From Ruminococcus sp. (GTDB taxonomy: Bacteria; Bacillota; Clostridia; Oscillospirales; Ruminococcaceae): a stretch of DNA of 49,631 nucleotides. The stretch is taken from assembly GCA_017529875.1 (NCBI GenBank), contig JAFXNC010000046.1:1-49631 (forward strand), given 5' to 3'. The notes beneath the pieces were generated by a model. It had not been told where the DNA came from. It searched no databases and saw only the letters and a program-made list of their open reading frames with translations. Below are positions 14,816 through 22,656 of the stretch, piece by piece; the first letter of the stretch is position 1, and each line of letters starts with the position of its first letter. A program made the translations under genes and the position numbers.

Positions 14816-15055
14816 ATGTCAGAGATCAAAGCAAAGCTTAAGGACTTCATCTGCTCCACCCTCGGGGTCGAGGAAGATGTTCTGGAGTATGACACAGAGC
14901 TTTTCGGCGACGGCCCTATCGGTCTTGACTCGGTGGATTCCCTCGAGATCATTTCCTTCGTTGACGGCGAGTACGGTGTTGAGATGACCGGCGTAGGCAA
15001 GGAGCATTTCGTGAACATCGACGCTATCGCTCAGTACATCGACGAGAACAAGTGA
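14816..15055 (+). CDS. Acyl carrier protein
   Basis: 79 aa. The phosphopantetheine attachment site is Ser39 in GLDSVDSLE, a variant of the canonical DSL motif. Acidic and helical, as ACPs are. It carries the growing acyl chain as a thioester for the downstream synthase, reductase and dehydratase. AAGGAG at 14801-14806 fits the ATG at 14816. An open frame extends upstream through the promoter region but is not used. The spacing to the fused ketoacyl synthase gene is 85 bases, and no terminator is seen between them. Because this is a dedicated operon, it may not be the housekeeping ACP. Confidence 0.92.
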   Translation: MSEIKAKLKDFICSTLGVEEDVLEYDTELFGDGPIGLDSVDSLEIISFVDGEYGVEMTGVGKEHFVNIDAIAQYIDENK

Positions 15056-15140
15056 ACCCAAAACCATAAGTGACCAAGTCCCGGACTGCCGGAAAAGGCG
15101 GTCTGGGGCTTGTTTCAGATATAGGAAGGACGGAAGATAT

Positions 15141-17528
15141 ATGAACAAGGAAAACACCCGCTGCGTCATCACCGGTCTCGGTATGATCTCGGCAGTAGGC
15201 AACAACGTTTCCGAGTGCTGGAACAGCGTGGTAAACTCAGTCTCCGGCATCGACCACACAAAGACAGTTGATACAGAGAACTGCTATTCCGACTATGCAG
15301 CAGAGGTGCGCTGCGGCGACCTCGGCAGCGAAGGCGGGTACAAGGACAGGGCAGTCAGGCTCTGCCTGAAAGCTGTCGGCGAGGCTATGAGCGATTCGTC
15401 TCTCAGTGACTTCGGCGGCGACCCCAGGGTCAGCGTCATCATGGGCAGCTGCGTGGGCGGTGTCGTAAGCGTAGAGAAGTACTACACCGAGGAAAAGCGC
15501 CGCGAGTATATCCCTCAGATGCCTATTTCCGCCATCGCCTCTCAGGCGGCGGCCTTCTGCGGAGCGGGCGGCACCGTTACCAACGTCGCCAACGCCTGTG
15601 CAGCAGGCACCATGAGCGTGGCCTATGCCGCCGATCTTATCCGTGCGGGCAAGGCTGATATCGTCGTTGCCGGCGGAGCCGATTCTTTTGCATCGGTGCC
15701 TTTTGCGGGATTTACCTCGCTGCACGCACTCGACGCCAACCCCTGCTCTCCCTTCAACCACCTCAGCGGCATCACCCTGGGCGAGGGCGCAGGCGCACTT
15801 ATCGTTGAATCCTACGAGCACGCCGTGGCACGCGGCGCCAAGATATACTGCGAGATGCTGGGCTCCGGCATCAGCTCCGACGCTCACCACATCACCGCCC
15901 CCCGTCCCGACGGCGAGGGACAGATGAACGCTATCCGCTGGGCTATCGAGAACTCCGGCATCACCGAGTCGGATATCGGCTATGTCAACGCCCACGGCAC
16001 CGGCACCGCCAAGAACGACGAGGCTGAATTCCTCTCGCTCCATACTATCTTCGACGGCAAGAACGACGACCTCAGCGTAAGCTCCACCAAGGCCATGACC
16101 GGCCACTGCCTCGGCGCAGCCGGCGCAGTTGAGGCTGTGCTGGCAGTCAAGGCCCTCACCGAGAACACCGTTCCCCCCACCCTCGGCTTCGACGACCATG
16201 ACCTTGAAGTCCTCTCCGAGAGGGCGGGCAAGCTGGATTTCTGCCCCAACAAGCCCCGCAGCAAAGAACTGAATACTGTAATGAGCAACTCCTTCGCCTT
16301 CGGCGGCAACAACGCCAGCATCGTGTTCAGCAAGAACGAGGGCAAGGTGCAGCTCCCGGAAAAGCGTCCCGCTATCGGTATCACCGGCATGGGCATAGTC
16401 ACCCCCGCAGGCAACGGCAGGGAGAGCTACAAGGCAAGCGTTTCCGGTGCCGCTCCCGCAGAGGGCAGCCTGTTCTCAACAGTAGGCAAGACCGAGTACG
16501 ACGAGCTGGGTCTCAAAATGTCCTTTTACCGCAAGCTTGACAGATTCAGCCAGCTCCAGGCAGTTTCGGGTATGTATGCCCTTGCCGACGGCGGCTATCC
16601 CATAACCGACGAAAACGCCACAGACATCGGCATAATCGTCGGCACCGCAGACGGCTCTATCTCGCCGGTATGTGACTTTGAAATGCTCATCGCCGAAAAG
16701 GGCAACGCCAACGGCAGCGCCTTCAAGTTCCCCAACACAGTTTACAACGCCGCAGGAGGTTATCTTTCTATCTGCTCCGGCATCAAGGGCTATAACGTCA
16801 CCGCCACCAACGGCGCACAGTCGGGACTTTTCTCCGTGGCCTACGCCGCCGACGTGATCCGCGCCGGCAAGGAAAAGGCCATGCTCGCCACCGGCACCGA
16901 CGAGAACAACGAGATCATGCAGGAGCTCTATTCTCAGCTGGGGCTGCTCTCGGAGAGCTATGTAAAGCCCTACTCCGGCAGCGACAGGCTCACCCTCTCG
17001 GACGGCAGCGTTTCTCTGCTCTTGGAGAACGCCGATACCGCCGCCGCCCGCGGTGCAAAGTGCATAGCCTTTGTCAAGGGCTGCGGCTCCGCAAATGCGG
17101 GCGTTGAGTTCGGCACAGTCACCGGCTCCGACAAGGCCGCCGACACAGCTATCGCCGCCGCCCTCGAAGATGCGGGACTTACCCCCTCGGATATCGGCGC
17201 GGTCATTGGCTTTGCCAACGGTCACAAGGCAGTTGACAGCATCGAGAAGACTGTCCTGGGGCGCGTGTTCGGCGATAAGCTTGCAGAGCTGCCTGTGATC
17301 TCGGTCAAGGAGACCCTCGGCGAGGCAAGAGCCGCATCCGCCGCCCTGGGCGCTGCTCATGCGGCACTGATGCTGGCAGGAGAGATCGGCGAGAGCAGCT
17401 GCGTATATTATAAGGAAGACACAGTCCGCGGCAGCGTAAGCTCTCAGGGACTTGACAACATCCTCGCGGTATCCTACGGCTCCGGCGGTTCCTACTGCGC
17501 AGTCGTGATCGGCAGACAGGAGGCTTAA
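15141..17528 (+). CDS. Fused double beta-ketoacyl-ACP synthase (active KS plus KS with lost active site)
   Basis: 795 aa, about twice FabF length. The first half (about 1-405) is a FabF-type condensing enzyme with Cys153 in VANACAAGT, His285 in NAHGTGT and His322 in MTGHCLGAAG. The second half (about 411-795) starts again with a KS-type opening (IGITGMGIVTPAGNG). At the matching site it has TNGAQSG, so the cysteine is Ala559, followed by Gln. Its third motif reads VKETLGEA, so the last histidine is also lost. This matches the KS-alpha/KS-beta (chain length factor) logic of type II polyketide and aryl polyene systems, but here in one polypeptide. It probably sets chain length. AGGAAGGA precedes the ATG. 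The ketoreductase gene follows after one base. Confidence 0.88.
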   Translation: MNKENTRCVITGLGMISAVGNNVSECWNSVVNSVSGIDHTKTVDTENCYSDYAAEVRCGDLGSEGGYKDRAVRLCLKAVGEAMSDSSLSDFGGDPRVSVIMGSCVGGVVSVEKYYTEEKRREYIPQMPISAIASQAAAFCGAGGTVTNVANACAAGTMSVAYAADLIRAGKADIVVAGGADSFASVPFAGFTSLHALDANPCSPFNHLSGITLGEGAGALIVESYEHAVARGAKIYCEMLGSGISSDAHHITAPRPDGEGQMNAIRWAIENSGITESDIGYVNAHGTGTAKNDEAEFLSLHTIFDGKNDDLSVSSTKAMTGHCLGAAGAVEAVLAVKALTENTVPPTLGFDDHDLEVLSERAGKLDFCPNKPRSKELNTVMSNSFAFGGNNASIVFSKNEGKVQLPEKRPAIGITGMGIVTPAGNGRESYKASVSGAAPAEGSLFSTVGKTEYDELGLKMSFYRKLDRFSQLQAVSGMYALADGGYPITDENATDIGIIVGTADGSISPVCDFEMLIAEKGNANGSAFKFPNTVYNAAGGYLSICSGIKGYNVTATNGAQSGLFSVAYAADVIRAGKEKAMLATGTDENNEIMQELYSQLGLLSESYVKPYSGSDRLTLSDGSVSLLLENADTAAARGAKCIAFVKGCGSANAGVEFGTVTGSDKAADTAIAAALEDAGLTPSDIGAVIGFANGHKAVDSIEKTVLGRVFGDKLAELPVISVKETLGEARAASAALGAAHAALMLAGEIGESSCVYYKEDTVRGSVSSQGLDNILAVSYGSGGSYCAVVIGRQEA

Positions 17529-17529
17529 T

Positions 17530-18261
17530 ATGAAGGTAGCAATTGTTACAGGCGCATCCCGGGGCATCGGCAGAGCCTGCGCGGAAAGACTTGCAAAGGA
17601 CGGTTTCACCGTCGTGATAAATTACAGCCGCAGCGCCGATGAAGCTCAGAAGGCTCTCGACGGCATCATCGCGGCAGGCGGCGACGGCATGATCTATCAG
17701 GCCGACGTCTCGGACCTGGCTCAGGTTAAGCAGATGATCCGGGACGTTGACAAGAAGTACGGTCAGATCGACGTGCTGGTGAACAACGCCGGCATCGTCA
17801 AGGACAACTTCCTGCTGATGCTGGACATGAAAGACCTTGACCGTACTTTTGACCTGAACGTGAAGGGCTATTTCTACTGCGCACAGCAGGCGGGGCTGAA
17901 AATGTTCCGCCGCAAGCAGGGCTCGATCATCAATATGTCCTCGGTCAGCGGCGAGCTGGCACTGGCAGGGCAGAGCGTTTACAGCGCCGCCAAGGGTGCC
18001 GTCAACTCCATGACCAGAGTGCTGGCTAAGGAGATGGGCGCCAAGGGCATCAGAGTAAACGCCGTAGCTCCGGGCTTTATCGAGACTGAGATGATAAACG
18101 CCCTCTCCGACGAGAAGAAGGAGGAGTACCTTAAGGACATCCCCCTGCATCGCTTCGGCAAGGCTGAGGAAGTGGCGGCAGTCGTTTCGATGCTTGCCAG
18201 CGACGAGTTCTCCTACATCACCGGTCAGGTGATAACCCTTGACGGAGGTATTTCCTTATGA
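17530..18261 (+). CDS. 3-Oxoacyl-ACP reductase (SDR family, FabG-like)
   Basis: 243 aa. A short-chain dehydrogenase with the nucleotide site TGASRGIG (7-14), NNAG in the middle, Ser138 in NMSSVSG, and the YxxxK pair Tyr151 and Lys155. It reduces the 3-keto group made by the condensing enzyme, most likely with NADPH. Length and motifs match FabG well. The ATG lies one base after the synthase stop, with AGGAGG inside the previous coding end, so the genes are translationally coupled. It overlaps the next start by 4 bases. I leave the symbol blank because it may serve a specialised pathway rather than general fatty acid synthesis. Confidence 0.93.
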   Translation: MKVAIVTGASRGIGRACAERLAKDGFTVVINYSRSADEAQKALDGIIAAGGDGMIYQADVSDLAQVKQMIRDVDKKYGQIDVLVNNAGIVKDNFLLMLDMKDLDRTFDLNVKGYFYCAQQAGLKMFRRKQGSIINMSSVSGELALAGQSVYSAAKGAVNSMTRVLAKEMGAKGIRVNAVAPGFIETEMINALSDEKKEEYLKDIPLHRFGKAEEVAAVVSMLASDEFSYITGQVITLDGGISL

Positions 18262-18701
18262 TGTTCATAAACGAGATCAACGACAAGATCGGACAGCGCC
18301 CCCCCTTCCAGATGATCGACCGCGTTGAAGAGCTGATCCCCAACGAAAGCGCCGTGGGCATCAAGTGCGTTTCGGTCAACGAGCCGCACTTCATGGGGCA
18401 TTTCCCCGGCACACCTATCATGCCCGGAGTGCTCATCATCGAGGCCTGCGCACAGCTTTGCTCTCTGGTCATCGAGTGCGACAAGACCGACGACAAGCTC
18501 TATGTGCTGCTGAAAGTTGACGGCTTCAAGTTCGTCAAGCCGGTCATCCCCGGCGACGTGCTGACTATCTCTGTGAAGAAGACCAGGGCGGGCGGCACTA
18601 TCTTCGGCTTTGACGCAGAGGTCAAGGTGGGCGACAGGGTCCACGCCAAGGGCAGCGTGCTGTTCACCGCTATCGACCGGGCTTCGGTCTATGAACGCTG
18701 A
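18258..18701 (+). CDS. 3-Hydroxyacyl-ACP dehydratase (FabZ-like hotdog fold)
   Basis: 147 aa. The catalytic pair is His48 in HFMGHFPG and Glu62 in VLIIEACAQ, within the FabZ signature. It removes water from the 3-hydroxyacyl-ACP to give the trans-2-enoyl-ACP. GGAGG at 18244-18248 fits the ATG at 18258. A second ATG directly follows and cannot be excluded. It overlaps the FabG-like stop in an ATGA arrangement and is followed by the flavin reductase gene after a short gap, so the whole set is one transcript. Without a recognisable FabI/FabK in the operon, the enoyl product may not be reduced here. Confidence 0.93.
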   Translation: MMFINEINDKIGQRPPFQMIDRVEELIPNESAVGIKCVSVNEPHFMGHFPGTPIMPGVLIIEACAQLCSLVIECDKTDDKLYVLLKVDGFKFVKPVIPGDVLTISVKKTRAGGTIFGFDAEVKVGDRVHAKGSVLFTAIDRASVYER

Positions 18702-18711
18702 GGAGGATACC

Positions 18712-19452
18712 ATGTCCGAAAAGAAAAGGATACTTGTTATAAACGGCAGTCCCAAGGTCAACAACAGCCTGACTATCAAGATGACCCGGGGCTTCGTCGA
18801 GGGCATCGAAGATGCTTTTGACTGCGAGACAGATTATCTCAACGTCTCGGAAATGAATATCAAGCCCTGCACAGGCTGCCTTTCCTGCTGGGGACGCACC
18901 GAGGGCGAGTGCATCATCAAGGGCGACGATATGCCCAAGGCCCGGGATATGATACTGCGCTCGGATATCATAATCATCAGTTTTCCGCTGTATTTCTTCG
19001 GCCTGCCGGGGACGCTGAAGGTCTTCATTGACAGGCTGCTGGGGATAATGCTGACTTTCTCCGGTCAGCAGCTGGACGAGAACAACGAAAAGAAACACCA
19101 CTTGCGTTACCCCCGTGAGGGACAGCGCCTTGCGGTGATCTCATCCAGCGGCTTCTCCGAGGCGGAGGACGTGTTCGACGGCGTTAAAAAGCAGTTTGAC
19201 CTTGCTATTGGCGAGAACAACTACTTCGCAGTCTGCTCACCCCAGCTCAAAGCCATAGCCGAGGCCGGCTCCGGTCAGCGGTTCGAGAAACTCTACGCCA
19301 AATACAAGGAGGCAGGCAGACAGTTCGCCCTCAACGGCAAGGCCGATCCTGAGCTGCTCAAGGAGCTTGCCAAGCCCCAGCTCACTCCCAAGACCTACAA
19401 GGTGATAATGGAGAAATACTGGAGCGACCAGAAGGCGGGTGCGGTGAAATGA
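18712..19452 (+). CDS. NAD(P)H-dependent flavodoxin-like reductase (iron-sulfur flavoprotein family)
   Basis: 246 aa. The N-terminus has the flavodoxin-like strand and FMN loop ILVINGSPK (7-15). A cysteine cluster Cys53, Cys56, Cys59 and Cys67 in PCTGCLSCW and GEC is typical of iron-sulfur flavoproteins and related FMN reductases. The C-terminal 60 residues are a helical extension. AGGAGG at 18701-18706 fits the ATG, and the frame extending further upstream lies inside the dehydratase gene. It ends in a 4-base overlap with the PlsX-like gene. In this operon it may supply electrons for double-bond reduction or another redox step. Direct enoyl reductase activity is only a guess. Confidence 0.85.
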   Translation: MSEKKRILVINGSPKVNNSLTIKMTRGFVEGIEDAFDCETDYLNVSEMNIKPCTGCLSCWGRTEGECIIKGDDMPKARDMILRSDIIIISFPLYFFGLPGTLKVFIDRLLGIMLTFSGQQLDENNEKKHHLRYPREGQRLAVISSSGFSEAEDVFDGVKKQFDLAIGENNYFAVCSPQLKAIAEAGSGQRFEKLYAKYKEAGRQFALNGKADPELLKELAKPQLTPKTYKVIMEKYWSDQKAGAVK

Positions 19453-20417
19453 TAAGGATAGCAGCCGATCTGGGCGGCGCCGACAGACCTCAGCAGGAGC
19501 TTATCGAGGGCGCTGTCAGGGCGGTGAGGGAGCTCGACGACCTGTATCTCTATGTCACCGGCGATGCCAAAGCGCTCTCTCCCTGTGTTGAGGGAGTGGA
19601 GCGTCTGGAGCTTGTGGATGCCCCTGAGGTCATCACCAACTCCGAGGACCCCACCGAGGCCTTCAAGAACAAGAAAAACTCCACGCTGATACGCGCTTTG
19701 GAGCTTTGCAAGTCTGATGCCGATATAGGCGGGTTTGTCTCCTGCGGGCCTACGGGAGCCATATTCGTGGCCTCCATGATGCTCCTCGGACGTATCGCCC
19801 GGGTCAGCCCCATGCTGCTTGTGGAGCTAAAACGCGCCGACGGTACCCCAATTTGCATAGTTGACTGCGGAGCCAACGTTGACTGCCGCGCTGAAAAGCT
19901 TGTGGATTTTGCCCGCATGGGTACTGCCTACATGAAGGCCGTAGGCATCGCCGACCCGGTGACGGCGCTGCTATCTAACGGTGCCGAGGACAAGAAGGGC
20001 AGCGAGGTAGTGAAGAAGGCCAACGCCCTGCTCAGAGAGAGCGGGCTGAACTTCTCCGGCAACACCGAGGCCAACGGCATCCTCGAGGGCAGCGCCGACG
20101 TCATCGTCTGCGACGGCTTTTCCGGGAATGTGCTGCTCAAATCCATCGAGGGCAGCGGCAAGGCCGTCATAGCCGAATGGCGCCGTCTCGCCGCCGAGGC
20201 CGGGATAAAGGACAGCGCCTCGGAGCAGATAATGCAGCGCCTCTACCAAAAGTATGACCACAACACTCAGGGCGGGGCAGTACTTCTGGGGACGCGCCTG
20301 CCGGTCATCAAAGGCCACGGCGCAGCCACCTCCGAGACCGTATGCAACATCATCAAAAGCGCCTGCAAACTGGCAGCAAACGGCCTGACCGACAAGATCA
20401 GGCAGGAATTCAACTGA
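19449..20417 (+). CDS. plsX: PlsX-like phosphate acyltransferase
   Basis: 322 aa. The PlsX fold is recognised by IAADLGGADRPQQE at the start, FVSCGPTGAI, VDCGANVDC, VIVCDGFSGNVLLKS and the GGAVLLG loop. PlsX turns acyl-ACP and phosphate into acyl-phosphate for phospholipid synthesis. Canonical PlsX starts with a DAMGGD motif, where this has DLGGAD, so it is somewhat divergent. It overlaps the reductase gene by 4 bases (ATGA) and is followed by a strong terminator. PlsY and PlsC are not nearby. As the last gene of the acyl operon it probably releases the finished chain from ACP towards lipid or another acceptor. Confidence 0.85.
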   Translation: MIRIAADLGGADRPQQELIEGAVRAVRELDDLYLYVTGDAKALSPCVEGVERLELVDAPEVITNSEDPTEAFKNKKNSTLIRALELCKSDADIGGFVSCGPTGAIFVASMMLLGRIARVSPMLLVELKRADGTPICIVDCGANVDCRAEKLVDFARMGTAYMKAVGIADPVTALLSNGAEDKKGSEVVKKANALLRESGLNFSGNTEANGILEGSADVIVCDGFSGNVLLKSIEGSGKAVIAEWRRLAAEAGIKDSASEQIMQRLYQKYDHNTQGGAVLLGTRLPVIKGHGAATSETVCNIIKSACKLAANGLTDKIRQEFN

Positions 20418-20430
20418 ATAAGCTTAGACT

Positions 20431-20461
20431 CACGCGGAGCAGATCAGCTCCGCGTGTTTTT
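20431..20461 (+). terminator. Rho-independent terminator of the acyl-chain operon
   Basis: CACGCGGAGC pairs perfectly with GCTCCGCGTG around a 6-base loop and is followed by TTTTT. Confidence 0.95.
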
Positions 20462-20508
20462 GCGCCTTAATATAATATTCACAAAATATTCATGCCGGGT
20501 TCTGAGGT

Positions 20509-20537
20509 TTGACCCTCTCCCGGCGGTATTATATATT
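20509..20537 (+). promoter_or_regulatory. SigA-type promoter of the ECF sigma operon
   Basis: TTGACC (20509-20514), a 17-base spacer and TATATT (20532-20537). Transcription would start near 20544, which excludes the upstream ATGs at 20454 and 20541 as start codons. No copy of the TGAGAC/CGTT element found at 8.2-8.4 kb is visible here. Confidence 0.7.
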
Positions 20538-20588
20538 GAAATGAGAAATCATTTTACCGAAAGTACTTTCATTCAGGTGGTGACGGAT

Positions 20589-21131
20589 ATGACCGACGAG
20601 AAACTGCTGCAGATCCTTCTCACAGACAGCGAAAATGGTCTTGAACTTGTGATGTCGGCATATTCCAAACTGGCTTACTCTATCGCCGCAGGCATACTCG
20701 CAAGCGAGGAAGACCGCCGCGAGGTGGTCAACGATACCTTTTACAAGGTCTGGCGGGCACGGCAGGATATCGACCTTGACAGGGCGAGTCTGAAAAGCTA
20801 CGTCGCAATGGTGGCGCGAAGCTGCTCTCTGAGCAAGCTCAAAACGCTGCACCGGTATGAGCCCCTCCCCGACAACGAGGCGGACTTGGGCATAGACGTG
20901 GATTTTACCAGCGACGAAGCAGCCAGGACCAACGAGAGGATAATCGCCCGCTGCGTCAGCGCGATGCCCTCTCCCGACCGCGAGATCTTCATCGGCCGAT
21001 ACTATTTCGAGAAGCCCGTCGCAGTAATAGCGCAGGAGCTCGGTCTCAGCGAGAGGCGTGTGGAATACATCCTCTCCAAGGACAAGCGCCGTCTGCGTAA
21101 GGCTCTCATCAAAGGAGGTATATTGTTATGA
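20589..21131 (+). CDS. ECF-type RNA polymerase sigma factor
   Basis: 180 aa. A sigma-70 region 2 segment (about 20-60, with EDRREVVNDTFYKVWRA) and a C-terminal region 4 helix-turn-helix (about 125-175, with MPSPDREIF and LGLSERRVEYILSK) are present, with no region 3, which fits an ECF factor. It directs RNA polymerase to stress or envelope genes when its partner releases it. The ATG at 20589 follows GGTGGTGACGG, a modest ribosome site, and lies about 45 bases after the predicted transcription start. The partner gene overlaps its stop by 4 bases. It is a candidate to read the twin elements before the kinase operon, but nothing here proves that. Confidence 0.9.
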   Translation: MTDEKLLQILLTDSENGLELVMSAYSKLAYSIAAGILASEEDRREVVNDTFYKVWRARQDIDLDRASLKSYVAMVARSCSLSKLKTLHRYEPLPDNEADLGIDVDFTSDEAARTNERIIARCVSAMPSPDREIFIGRYYFEKPVAVIAQELGLSERRVEYILSKDKRRLRKALIKGGILL

Positions 21132-22558
21132 GAAAAATAAACGATATGCTCAAAATGATCTCACTTGATGAACTGAACGGAGGTAATACTATGAAAGAGA
21201 CAAACATAAACGGCATGATACCCCATACTGCATCCGATCCCGATACGGACAGGGGAGCCATAAAGCTCAAGCGGGGCGGCGCAGGCCTTGTGGCGGCGGC
21301 GCTGGCGCTGACTGTCGGCGGGGGAGCGCTGATCTATTCTCTCACGCGGGATAAGCCCCCCGCAGCTGCCGGCACTGCGGAAAGCATACAGGTCTCTGAT
21401 ACCGCAGCCGACCTCAAAGCTGAAAGCGTCTATAGGCTGATAAATGCCAACCTTGCAATGCATATAGTTGACGGGCGCTTATCGAAGGTAGCAACAGGGG
21501 AGTTCACAACGGACCTCGCCTCTCCCGCAAAGAAGTGCGCTGACCTGCTTGCCCGCACTCCCGACCCGGAGTATTTCAGCGAAGAGGCTCAGGAGTATTT
21601 CAGGAAATACACCGACGGAACGGCCGAGCCGCCGGAAAGCGGCGAGGTGTTCTTCCGCATCGACCCTGAGAAGTATACACTCACCTTTGTACAATGGAAA
21701 GACCCCGACACCGGCGCGGTAGGGCAGTTCCCGGCTGAGGGGGTAGAAAGGACGGAATTCGGCAGAGTGCCCGAAGGCATCACCGAGAGGGATGAGCCAA
21801 AGGTGTCCGAAAGCATCACTGACAACAACAGCCACGCCAAGGCGATATATGAGTTGATAAACGATATGCTCAAGACCTATACCGGCGACGACGGATATCT
21901 GAATCAACAGGCTGCATTCCTGCCCTCGGGCGTGAGCGTGCTGCTGGACTTCGACAAGCGCGACGCCTATGCCGACCTGATCTACAGGGTAGAGCAGTTC
22001 AACACCCGGGGCGTGGAGCTTAAGGGCAAGGTTTACTTCGAGTACGCTCTCGGAAACGACATCTGGTACCTCGAATGGACGGACGGAAACGGAAACACCG
22101 AGTTCTGGCCTTACAGCGGCGGTAATGTATCGGTGGAATTCGGACATCCGCCCTTAGGCGATGATCACTCTTATTATATCACCGACAGCCTCAATGTGAA
22201 CTGCGGCAAGATGAAGTTTGCGATCGGCGCTCAGACAGGTCACTACTCCGGGGTCATCACAAGGCGCAGCAACATCCCCGAGCTGTTCAGCTGGTACGAG
22301 AAGTTCCTTGCTGCGAACTATGAGCCGGTGGCCTTCGATCCCGACAAGCTCATGTCCGCAGAGGAGGTAAACACAGTTATCAGCTATGAATGGACAGACA
22401 CAGAGAGAAACGAGTTTGTCCTCATACGCACTTCGGATATGCAGGGCGCTAACATCTATGTGAACGGAAGATACTACAATATAGAGGACACCTCGGTGCT
22501 TACGCTGCTGGACGACGGTATGCCGGCACCTGTAAAGGCAGACATTGATACACAGTAA
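21128..22558 (+). CDS. Membrane-anchored partner of the ECF sigma factor (putative anti-sigma)
   Basis: 476 aa. A short N-terminal cytoplasmic part (1-48) is followed by one membrane segment (about 50-71) and a long extracytoplasmic part. That part holds an internal duplication, repeat 1 at about 102-215 and repeat 2 at about 241-345. Both open with Y-x-LIN and close with a W-containing strand and a V-x-FG-type turn. A distinct C-terminal domain follows. Two starts are possible: the ATG at 21128, coupled to the sigma stop after AAAGGAGG, or the ATG at 21191 after GGAGG. I use the first because the short N-terminus would contact the sigma factor. No anti-sigma zinc motif (HxxxCxxC) is present. 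Role inferred from gene order and topology. Confidence 0.7.
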   Translation: MRKINDMLKMISLDELNGGNTMKETNINGMIPHTASDPDTDRGAIKLKRGGAGLVAAALALTVGGGALIYSLTRDKPPAAAGTAESIQVSDTAADLKAESVYRLINANLAMHIVDGRLSKVATGEFTTDLASPAKKCADLLARTPDPEYFSEEAQEYFRKYTDGTAEPPESGEVFFRIDPEKYTLTFVQWKDPDTGAVGQFPAEGVERTEFGRVPEGITERDEPKVSESITDNNSHAKAIYELINDMLKTYTGDDGYLNQQAAFLPSGVSVLLDFDKRDAYADLIYRVEQFNTRGVELKGKVYFEYALGNDIWYLEWTDGNGNTEFWPYSGGNVSVEFGHPPLGDDHSYYITDSLNVNCGKMKFAIGAQTGHYSGVITRRSNIPELFSWYEKFLAANYEPVAFDPDKLMSAEEVNTVISYEWTDTERNEFVLIRTSDMQGANIYVNGRYYNIEDTSVLTLLDDGMPAPVKADIDTQ

Positions 22559-22563
22559 AAAAC

Positions 22564-22596
22564 ATCCTCTCCGCTCCGGCGGGGAGGATATTTTTT
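22564..22596 (+). terminator. Rho-independent terminator of the ECF sigma operon
   Basis: ATCCTCTCCGC pairs with GCGGGGAGGAT around a short loop, allowing one mismatch, then a run of T. Confidence 0.9.
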
Positions 22597-22599
22597 CGG

Positions 22600-22642
22600 G
22601 GAAAAGCAAAGCGGTCAGGCCTTGCATTAAAGACCTGACCGC
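22600..22642 (-). terminator. Terminator of the decarboxylase subunit operon
   Basis: GCGGTCAGG (22611-22619) and CCTGACCGC (22634-22642) form a 9-bp stem. Read on the minus strand it is followed by TTTGCTTTT. It faces the plus-strand terminator a few bases away, as expected for convergent operons. Confidence 0.8.
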
Positions 22643-22656
22643 GATAATTATTTGTA

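Noticed and set aside
16476..17609. 377-aa open frame on the minus strand
   Set aside because: Antisense to the fused ketoacyl synthase and crosses its stop into the FabG-like gene. No known motif and no ribosome site.
20454..20588. Upstream starts of the ECF sigma factor
   Set aside because: They overlap the terminator and promoter. The first ATG after the transcription start is 20589.
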